From assembly GCA_015661985.1 (NCBI GenBank), contig DQVB01000201.1:1-14540 (forward strand): a stretch of 14,540 nucleotides of DNA. The letters are read 5' to 3'. The notes below the pieces were generated by a model, which saw nothing but the letters and a program-made list of their open reading frames with translations, did no database searches and was not told where the DNA came from. This DNA comes from Planctomycetota bacterium. GTDB lineage: Bacteria > Planctomycetota > Planctomycetia > Pirellulales > Thermoguttaceae. How positions within the stretch are numbered: the stretch's first letter is position 1; the number at the start of each line of letters is the position of its first letter. A program made the translations under genes and the position numbers. This document shows positions 10,064 to 14,540 of this stretch, one piece after another.

Positions 10064-11263
10064 CTATTCGATGATCTTGGTGACCACGCCCGAGCCCACC
10101 GTCCGGCCCCCTTCGCGGATGGCGAAGCGGACGTTTTCATCCATGGCGATGGGCGAGATCAGCTCCACACCCAAACGGACGTTGTCGCCGGGCATGCACA
10201 TCTCAGCCCCGCCCAGCAGCTGCAGGCTGCCGGTCACGTCAGTGGTGCGGAAATAGAACTGAGGCCGGTAGCCGCTGAAGAACGGCGTGTGACGGCCACC
10301 TTCTTCCTTGGACAGCACGTACACCTCCGCCTCGAACTTCGTGTGCGGGGTGATCGACCCGGGCTTGGCCAGCACTTGGCCACGCTCGATCTCGTCCCGC
10401 TTGATGCCGCGCAACAGGCATCCCACGTTGTCCCCGGCGATGCCTTCTTCGAGCGTCTTGTTGAACATCTCCACGCCGGTGATGACCGTCTTGCGGGGCT
10501 CGGGGGAAAGGCCCACGATTTCCACCTCGTCACCCACCCTGACCGTGCCCTGTTCGATCCGGCCCGTGGCCACCGTGCCGCGGCCTTCGATGCTGAACAC
10601 GTCCTCGATGGCCATCAGGAAGGGCTTGTCCCGCTCCCGCTGTGGCTCGGGGATGTAGTCGTCGACGGCATCCAACAGCTCCTCGATGCACTTGGCCTTC
10701 TCCGGGTCCTCCGGGTGGGTGTATGCGGAGAGGGAATCGCCGCGGATGATCGGGATGTCGTCACCTGGGAAGCCGTAGTTGGTCAACAGCTCCCGCAGTT
10801 CCAGCTCTACCAACTCCAGCAGCTCTTCGTCGTCCACCAGGTCGATCTTGTTGAGGAACACGACCAGGGCCGGTACGTTGACCTGGCGGGCCAGCAGCAC
10901 GTGCTCGCGAGTCTGGGGCATGGGGCCATCGGCGGCCGATACCACGAGGATCGCCCCGTCCATCTGGGCGGCGCCGGTGATCATGTTCTTGATGAAGTCC
11001 GCGTGGCCCGGGCAGTCGATATGGGCGTAGTGGCGATTGTCCGTTTCGTACTCCACGTGGGCTACGTGGATCGTCAACGTCTTGGTGGCGTCGCGGACCG
11101 TGCCCCCTTTGGCGATGTCCGCATAGGACTTGAACTTGGCCAGCCCTTTGCGGGACTGGACCGCCAGGATGGCACCGGTCAGCGTCGTCTTGCCGTGGTC
11201 GATGTGACCGATGGTGCCCACATTCACGTGCGGTTTCGTTCGCTTGAATACTTCCTTGGCCAT
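10064..11263 (-). CDS. tuf: Elongation factor Tu (EF-Tu)
   Basis: EF-Tu is the GTPase that delivers aminoacyl-tRNA to the ribosome. The 399-residue protein has the full three-domain architecture. The G motifs visible are GHIDHGKT (P-loop, 19-26), DCPGHAD (83-89) and NKIDL. The G5 region reads RGDSLSA where E. coli has RGSALKA. Domain 2 has GRGTVATGRIEQG and domain 3 ends VRFAIREGGRTVGSGVVTKI. Switch I is unusual: residues 53-65 read GGTVRDATKTLTI instead of the EEKARGITI pattern, although the Mg-contacting Thr (Thr64) is kept. I recall the same signature from planctomycete EF-Tu. The ATG at 11261-11263 has AAGGAG ten bases upstream. It lies immediately after four tRNA genes, as in the tufB locus of E. 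coli. Confidence 0.99.
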   Translation of the reverse strand: MAKEVFKRTKPHVNVGTIGHIDHGKTTLTGAILAVQSRKGLAKFKSYADIAKGGTVRDATKTLTIHVAHVEYETDNRHYAHIDCPGHADFIKNMITGAAQMDGAILVVSAADGPMPQTREHVLLARQVNVPALVVFLNKIDLVDDEELLELVELELRELLTNYGFPGDDIPIIRGDSLSAYTHPEDPEKAKCIEELLDAVDDYIPEPQRERDKPFLMAIEDVFSIEGRGTVATGRIEQGTVRVGDEVEIVGLSPEPRKTVITGVEMFNKTLEEGIAGDNVGCLLRGIKRDEIERGQVLAKPGSITPHTKFEAEVYVLSKEEGGRHTPFFSGYRPQFYFRTTDVTGSLQLLGGAEMCMPGDNVRLGVELISPIAMDENVRFAIREGGRTVGSGVVTKIIE

Positions 11264-11313
11264 GCTGCTCTTTTCTCCTTGGCTTCACTCAAGGGGATGC
11301 ACGGATTTCCGGG

Positions 11314-11327
11314 GTGGTTCGGACCAC
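11314..11327 (-). promoter_or_regulatory. Small hairpin in the tuf leader
   Basis: GTGGT (11314-11318) and ACCAC (11323-11327) pair across a 4-base loop between tRNA-Thr(GGT) and tuf, upstream of the tuf Shine-Dalgarno sequence. It may only mark the processed 5' end of the tuf mRNA. Evidence is the inverted repeat alone. Confidence 0.25.
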
Positions 11328-11342
11328 ACTTGTCAACACAAC

Positions 11343-11416
11343 AGCTGCTGATGGGATTCGAACCCATGAACCTCGTCCTTACCAAGGACGCGCTCTACCA
11401 ACTGAGCTACAGCAGC
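11343..11416 (-). tRNA. tRNA-Thr (anticodon GGT)
   Basis: A 74-base cloverleaf reads from 11416 down to 11343. The acceptor stem is GCTGCTG with CAGCAGC, and the D-arm GCTC...GAGC. The anticodon stem CGTCC/GGACG encloses loop TTGGTAA with anticodon GGT. The T-stem ATGGG/CCCAT carries loop TTCGAAT. The discriminator is T73 and no CCA is encoded (next bases GT). The variable loop appears one base longer than the usual five. It is positionally equivalent to E. coli thrT, directly before tuf. Confidence 0.96.
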
Positions 11417-11448
11417 CCACACACTTGGGCAATGGCCCACGGCGGCTC

Positions 11449-11476
11449 CGGCCGCGCCCACGCGGCCGCGCCCACG
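11449..11476. repeat. 14-bp tandem duplication CGGCCGCGCCCACG
   Basis: The unit CGGCCGCGCCCACG at 11449-11462 is repeated exactly at 11463-11476. The second copy runs directly into the first GTAG-headed palindrome. It is part of a repeat-rich spacer between tRNA-Gly and tRNA-Thr. Confidence 0.7.
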
Positions 11477-11535
11477 TAGCCCCGTCTCTCCGAGACGGGT
11501 CCGCGCCTACGTAGCTCCGTCTCTCCGAGACGGGA
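11466..11535. repeat. Two tandem 35-bp units, each with a GTAG-headed palindrome (REP-like)
   Basis: Units 11466-11500 and 11501-11535 match at 32 of 35 positions. Each holds CGCGCC(C/T)AC, then GTAG, then a palindrome. In the first, GTAG is at 11476-11479 and stems CCCGTCTC (11481-11488) and GAGACGGG (11492-11499) enclose loop TCC. In the second, GTAG is at 11511-11514 with stems CCGTCTC (11517-11523) and GAGACGG (11527-11533). A GTAG foot next to a GC-rich hairpin is the hallmark of REP elements mobilised by RAYT transposases. No such transposase gene is in this window, so the assignment is by form only. Confidence 0.65.
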
Positions 11536-11572
11536 CCGGGCCTCCAGGGTACGGCCGGCGAATGGCAGCTGC

Positions 11573-11597
11573 GGGTCCGTCTCCCCGACACGGGACC
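11573..11597. repeat. Degenerate third copy of the palindrome
   Basis: CCGTCTC (11577-11583), CCC, GACACGG (11587-11593) resembles the palindrome of the upstream copies with one stem mismatch and a changed loop, and it lacks the GTAG foot. It is probably a decayed copy of the same element. Confidence 0.5.
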
Positions 11598-11600
11598 GGC

Positions 11601-11685
11601 CCCCTCCGCCCATGGGGCCACCCGCGCACCCCCCGTCTCGGAGAGACGGGGCTACACCCGACCCCTCCGCCCGCGGGGCCACCGC
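11601..11685. repeat. Direct repeats flanking the inverted palindrome
   Basis: CCCCTCCGCCC then two variable bases then GGGGCCACC occurs at 11601-11622 and 11662-11683 (20 of 22 identical). The inverted REP-like copy at 11631-11655 lies between them. The repeats could be a duplicated flank or part of a larger composite element. Confidence 0.6.
11631..11655 (-). repeat. Inverted copy of the REP-like palindrome
   Basis: Read on the minus strand from 11655, this element starts GTAGCCCC and matches the first copy (from 11476) over 24 consecutive bases, including the whole stem, TCC loop and GTAG foot. Its orientation is opposite to the 35-bp tandem pair, as in paired REP arrangements (BIME-like). 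It is flanked by near-identical direct repeats (11601-11625 and 11662-11685). Confidence 0.7.
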
Positions 11686-11708
11686 ATCGGCCAGCCGGCA
11701 CGCTGCAC

Positions 11709-11779
11709 AGCGGGTGAAGGGAATCGAACCCTCGTCTCCAGCTTGGAAGGCTGTGGCTCTACCATTGAGCTACACCCGC
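11709..11779 (-). tRNA. glyT: tRNA-Gly (anticodon TCC)
   Basis: A 71-base cloverleaf reads from 11779 down to 11709. The acceptor stem is GCGGGTG with CACCCGC, and the D-arm GCTC...GAGC. The anticodon loop CTTCCAA has anticodon TCC. The T-stem GAGGG/CCCTT encloses loop TTCGATT. The discriminator is T73, as in E. coli glyT, and no CCA is encoded. The base pair at 27-43 appears to be an A-G mismatch, leaving four good pairs in the anticodon stem. Confidence 0.95.
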
Positions 11780-11895
11780 CCTTCCACGACCCATCTTCGT
11801 CCGGTACCGCTGGTTCCTCCAAAATTCGCATACCACCCAACCACCCGGGGCAGCTCGGTGGCTCCTGACCAATCTTGCCAAAAAACTCCATTCAA

Positions 11896-11977
11896 TGGGG
11901 GGTGCAGGATTCGAACCTGCGAAGGCAGTGCCATCAGATTTACAGTCTGACCCCTTTGACCGCTCGGGAAACCCCCC
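11896..11977 (-). tRNA. tyrU: tRNA-Tyr (anticodon GTA)
   Basis: An 82-base class II tRNA reads from 11977 down to 11896. The acceptor stem is GGGGGGT with ACCCCCC, and the anticodon stem TCAGA/TCTGA encloses loop CTGTAAA with anticodon GTA. A long variable arm contains the small stem GGC-ACT-GCC. The T-stem GCAGG/CCTGC has loop TTCGAAT. The discriminator is A73, and CCA is not encoded. The long variable arm is normal for bacterial tRNA-Tyr. Confidence 0.96.
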
Positions 11978-12063
11978 AGCATGCCCTGAAACAGATGCCT
12001 TGTCAACAGGGCTGGCGGCGGCGCGGCCCGAGGCACCGGGGCCAGCCAAGCCGGTTCAGCCCA

Positions 12064-12136
12064 AGCTAGCGGAGGGACTCGAACCCACAACCTGTTGATT
12101 ACAAATCAACTGCTCTGCCGATTGAGCTACGCTAGC
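12064..12136 (-). tRNA. thrU: tRNA-Thr (anticodon TGT)
   Basis: A 73-base cloverleaf reads from 12136 down to 12064. The acceptor stem is GCTAGCG with CGCTAGC, and the D-arm GCTC...GAGC. The anticodon stem GTTGA/TCAAC encloses loop TTTGTAA with anticodon TGT. The T-loop is TTCGAGT. The T-stem GTGGG/CCCTC shows a T-T mismatch at the second pair. The discriminator is T73 and no CCA is encoded. It is the first gene of the tRNA-tuf unit, about 30 bases after the proposed transcription start. Confidence 0.95.
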
Positions 12137-12172
12137 CCATGCGGCCGACCCCGTCGCGTCCACCTCCGCGCC

Positions 12173-12200
12173 CTTATATGAAACGACGCGTTCTGGTCAC
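12173..12200 (-). promoter_or_regulatory. Candidate proximal promoter of the tRNA-tuf unit
   Basis: On the minus strand, GTGACC (12195-12200, 4 of 6 to TTGACA), a 16-base spacer and TATAAG (12173-12178, 5 of 6 to TATAAT) lie 36 bases upstream of the first tRNA. The bases after the -10 are GC-rich (GGCGCGGAGG), the kind of discriminator seen at stringently controlled stable-RNA promoters. Function is inferred from motif and position. Confidence 0.5.
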
Positions 12201-12397
12201 CGGCTCCGCCCGGCGCAACTGAAAGCGGCCGCAGCACCGGCCAACCCGGAATTCTTCACCAGCCTCACAGTGCCAACGCCGGCAATCCGGGCACGGCAGG
12301 CGACAGACACCGTAACGGGCGGCTCTCCCGCCTCGAATGATCCGGGCCAGCGACCGCCGCGGCGGGACCAAGCCAGCCGACCAAACGCGAATTTCTC

Positions 12398-12425
12398 AGT
12401 ATACCCGATCAAGCCGATCATGCAA
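12398..12425 (-). promoter_or_regulatory. Candidate distal promoter of the tRNA-tuf unit
   Basis: On the minus strand TTGCAT (12420-12425, 3 of 6), a 16-base spacer and TATACT (12398-12403, 5 of 6) form a plausible second promoter about 260 bases upstream of the first tRNA. The local AT content is higher than in the surroundings. It is weaker evidence than the proximal site. Confidence 0.35.
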
Positions 12426-12499
12426 GCCGGGTCGTTTGCCCTCCGCTTACCCATGCCGCACTACGCCGTCCGGCACCACATGGTGGCAGGGCCCCGCCA

Positions 12500-12526
12500 G
12501 AATTCCCCACAGGGCCTGAATTCCCC
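12500..12526. repeat. GAATTCCCC direct repeat pair
   Basis: GAATTCCCC occurs at 12500-12508 and 12518-12526, a period of 18 bases, with CAGGGCCTG overlapping the gap. A spacing near two helical turns could suit a regulator bound on one face, but two short copies may be chance. Confidence 0.35.
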
Positions 12527-12654
12527 AAAGAAACACCTTCGGCTGTCGACATGTGCACGAAAGCGTGGTTTTCGTCCTCAGCCCCAGCCCCCACCCCACC
12601 GCCTGTGACCAGTAGCAGGCCCTGCGCCCCGTCGGCAGCCTTCGGCCAGCGGCG

Positions 12655-14334
12655 TCATTCGAGGCCCGGGATCTCGATCCTCTCCTTCTGGGCGGCCTTG
12701 CGCAACTTCTCCAGCGCCCGGGCCTCGATCTGACGGATCCGCTCTTTGGTCACTCCGAGCTCTGCGCCCACCTCTTTGAGCGTCAGGGGCTCTTGGCCAC
12801 GGACCAACCCGAACCGTTTTATGATAATCTCCCGTTCGCGCTGGTCAAGTCGCTCCAGCATCTTACCCACCTGGGCCTCCCTTCGCATCTGGGCGGCCTC
12901 CAGCTCGTACTGGTCCGTCCGCTGGTCTTCCGCCGTGGCGAACATCTCCGACTGGCTGGTTCGGAACCGGTCCCGATGGCGATGTTCGTCGGGGATGGTC
13001 CGGGCGAAGTTCTTCATAATCGCCCAGCTGGCGTAGGTGCTGAACTTGTTGCCCCGTGCGTAGTCGAACTTCTCCACAGCCCGGATGAGCGACATATTAC
13101 CGTCGCTGACCAGTTCGAAGAAGTTCTCTACTGGTCCCGCGTGGCGCTTGGCAATGGAGACGACCAAGCGGAGATTGGCCGAGATGATCTCGTTCTTGGT
13201 CGCCACCGCCTCGTCATAGAGGCGCTCGATCTCGTCCATCAACCGGCTCTTGGGCCGGGCCGGGTCGAGTTTCTCGCGCAGCTTCCGGGCCTTGTACTTC
13301 AGATAGTTCATCTTGCGGAACAGGTGTACCTCCTGTTCCCTGGTCAGCAGGGGCACTTCGTACAGGCTGGCCAGATATGGAGGCAGACCGCTGGGCAACC
13401 GAGGCTTTCTGGGCGGTTCTGGGTTGGGCGGCGGCGGCCCCAGGATCTCCTGCTCCTGCCTGGCCGTGCGTACCTGGGCGAAACTCTCGTTGGGGATGTA
13501 GTCCAGCGGCAGTTCCATGATCCGCCTGGCCCGCATCTCCCCGATCACCCGGTAGATGCTCGTCTTGGTGCGGCAGAACTTCCTGGCCAGCGCCTCGACC
13601 GATTCTCCCCGCCGATACTGCTGGTAGATCTTCCGCTTGGTTTCCTCGCGCAACGGCCCGGACGTATCCGGGAAGATGGCCAAATCGGGGTGGTCCTGGT
13701 CGAACTGCTTCAGTGTGTACCGGATCGTCTCCACACTGCGTCCCATCTGACGCGACAGACGCCGAGTGACTTCGGCCGGACAGCCGCCGGCGCGGGCCAT
13801 TCGCCGCGCACGATCGATGATCTGCTGACGCTCCTCCTCGGTCAGTTGGCTGAAGGCGGCACCCCGCCGAACGCGCTCCCGGTTCCGCTCGACGAAACGC
13901 TCCACCGAACTGCTGAGGAACCCCACTCGCTTCCTGCCGTCAAAGACAAACCGCCGGCTGACCAGGCCCCTGTGGCGCCAACGGGAAATCGTCTTCGTGG
14001 AGACGTTCAGCTGCTTGCTCAGCTGCTCGACGGTCAATACCGGCTCGCCAACCTCCTCCACCCGAAGGTTGGCCGCCTCGGAGAGGTCTTCCACGAAAAG
14101 GCGCAAATCGTGGGCGGCCTCCTCGCCCGTAAGCCGCATGTCCGGATAGGATTCTGGCCGATACTTGGTGATCCGGAAGCACAAATACTGGTAGCTGTAC
14201 GCCCGGTCCGGCTCCAGTTCCCACAAGAGCCGCTCAGCCCGATCGGCCTGCTCGATCTTCTTGTCCCGAGGCGCAAATCGGACCTGCTGATCACGAAGCT
14301 CGCGGATGGCCGGGTTGATGTAGTCGGTGTGCAT
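12655..14334 (-). CDS. Sigma-70 family sigma factor with N-terminal helix-turn-helix modules
   Basis: This 559-residue protein should direct RNA polymerase to promoters. The start at 14332-14334 (MHTDYINPAI) is chosen because GAGGAGAGGAAA lies about eight bases upstream. A longer frame to 14445 has composition unlike the rest. Residues 1-90 are helical and of no known family to me. Residues 98-147 look like a MerR/excisionase-type HTH with wing (LTVEQLSKQLNVSTKTISRW). Residues 163-212 and 228-266 look like two more HTH units (RSVETIRYTL; SVEALARKFCRTKTSIYRVI). Sigma region 1.2 begins near 316 (LPPYLASLYEVPLLTREQE). Region 2 spans 380-455 (NLRLVVSIAKRH, FSTYASWAIMKNFA), and region 4 spans 490-547 (LTLKEVGAELGVTKERIRQI). 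No clear region 3 separates them. It appears to be a conserved planctomycete sigma type, by recall, and not a standard SigA. Confidence 0.93.
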   Translation of the reverse strand: MHTDYINPAIRELRDQQVRFAPRDKKIEQADRAERLLWELEPDRAYSYQYLCFRITKYRPESYPDMRLTGEEAAHDLRLFVEDLSEAANLRVEEVGEPVLTVEQLSKQLNVSTKTISRWRHRGLVSRRFVFDGRKRVGFLSSSVERFVERNRERVRRGAAFSQLTEEERQQIIDRARRMARAGGCPAEVTRRLSRQMGRSVETIRYTLKQFDQDHPDLAIFPDTSGPLREETKRKIYQQYRRGESVEALARKFCRTKTSIYRVIGEMRARRIMELPLDYIPNESFAQVRTARQEQEILGPPPPNPEPPRKPRLPSGLPPYLASLYEVPLLTREQEVHLFRKMNYLKYKARKLREKLDPARPKSRLMDEIERLYDEAVATKNEIISANLRLVVSIAKRHAGPVENFFELVSDGNMSLIRAVEKFDYARGNKFSTYASWAIMKNFARTIPDEHRHRDRFRTSQSEMFATAEDQRTDQYELEAAQMRREAQVGKMLERLDQREREIIIKRFGLVRGQEPLTLKEVGAELGVTKERIRQIEARALEKLRKAAQKERIEIPGLE

Positions 14335-14454
14335 CGCTCTGTTTCCTCTCCTCACCCCGCCAGTGAATCCTCCCTGCGGAACACCCGCTCCACCAGCCCA
14401 AGGCCTTTCGGTTCTGCAAGCCATCCCGGCTGCCCACTTGTCCACCCCGCTCGA

Positions 14455-14540
14455 TCCAGCCAGACGAATTTTAACAGTGTCCAGTTACAAAAATCTAGTG
14501 CTATCTTTACTTAATCCCGAAAATACGTCAAAGAAATCGC
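14455..14540 (-). promoter_or_regulatory. AT-rich upstream region of the sigma gene
   Basis: The last ~85 bases of the window are markedly AT-richer than the rest. On the minus strand TTGACG (14526-14531, 5 of 6 to TTGACA) is followed 16 bases later only by a poor TAAAGA. A good -10-like TAAAAT (14468-14473, 5 of 6) lacks a convincing -35 at the right spacing. I take this as the promoter region of the sigma gene without fixing the start. It would give an untranslated leader of up to roughly 125 bases. Confidence 0.4.

Larger units (their letters stand above)
12137..12654. other. 518-base gene-free region between the sigma gene and the tRNA cluster
   Basis: I see no credible coding region here. 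The right part should hold the 3' end of the sigma mRNA, although no clear T-tailed terminator is visible. A 6-bp hairpin ACGAAA/TTTCGT lies at 12557-12575. The left part contains two candidate sigma70-type promoters facing the tRNA genes. A pair of GAATTCCCC direct repeats lies at 12500-12508 and 12518-12526. Confidence 0.6.

Noticed and set aside
11466..11685. Repeats between tRNA-Gly and tRNA-Thr as a CRISPR array
   Set aside because: Copies are tandem or inverted without unique spacers of regular length, and no cas gene is present.
11379..11701. Minus-strand open frames through the repeat island
   Set aside because: They run through the palindromic repeats and into tRNA-Thr, are Arg/Gly/Pro-rich, and show no start signal or family.
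12557..12575. ACGAAA/TTTCGT hairpin as the terminator of the sigma gene
   Set aside because: The stem is short and no T-run follows on the transcript, so I do not call it a terminator.
14335..14445. Longer sigma start 37 codons upstream
   Set aside because: The extra residues (Gly/Trp/Arg-rich) do not resemble the protein, and a strong Shine-Dalgarno sequence lies just before the ATG at 14332-14334.
12793..14514. 573-codon plus-strand open frame opposite the sigma gene
   Set aside because: Antisense shadow of the sigma reading frame; it has no domain features and no convincing start site.

Overview
This window is a housekeeping locus from a GC-rich bacterium, most likely a member of the Planctomycetota (perhaps Pirellulales). 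The lineage call rests on recalled family features, not on a search: an EF-Tu whose switch I region reads GGTVRDATKTLTI in place of the usual ARGITI, a sigma factor carrying helix-turn-helix modules in front of sigma regions 1.2, 2 and 4, and five tRNA genes that all lack an encoded CCA. Every gene I can support lies on the minus strand. Long plus-strand frames are high-GC shadows.

In transcription order (right to left) the layout is as follows. First comes a 559-residue sigma factor gene (14334-12655) with an AT-rich promoter region at the window edge. A 518-base gap follows, holding two candidate promoters that point at the tRNA cluster. The cluster is tRNA-Thr(TGT), tRNA-Tyr(GTA), tRNA-Gly(TCC) and tRNA-Thr(GGT), then tuf (EF-Tu). 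A hairpin lies just after tuf, followed by tRNA-Trp(CCA), secE, nusG, rplK, rplA, rplJ, rplL, rpoB and the first 471 codons of rpoC. The window ends inside the rpoC active-site motif.

The genes form one gene-expression unit: a promoter-selectivity factor, decoding tRNAs, the elongation factor that delivers them, the SecE translocon subunit, the NusG transcription factor, the L11/L1 and L10/L12 ribosomal stalk proteins, and the two large RNA polymerase subunits. The order Thr-Tyr-Gly-Thr-tuf-(Trp)-secE-nusG-rplKAJL-rpoBC is an old bacterial arrangement, close to the E. coli thrU-tyrU-glyT-thrT-tufB and secE-nusG-rplKAJL-rpoBC loci.

The unusual parts are these. (1) The sigma factor has an N-terminal half that looks like several DNA-binding modules, a region 2.4 that departs from the usual -10 recognition residues, and no clear region 3. 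(2) NusG has a 135-residue acidic, repeat-bearing extension with a possible internal start at the NGN domain. (3) A small island of GTAG-headed palindromes resembling REP elements sits between tRNA-Gly and tRNA-Thr. (4) The rplA-rplJ gap is very short while the rplJ-rplL gap is 308 bases with a strong hairpin. I see no CRISPR array, transposase, phage gene or rRNA in the window.
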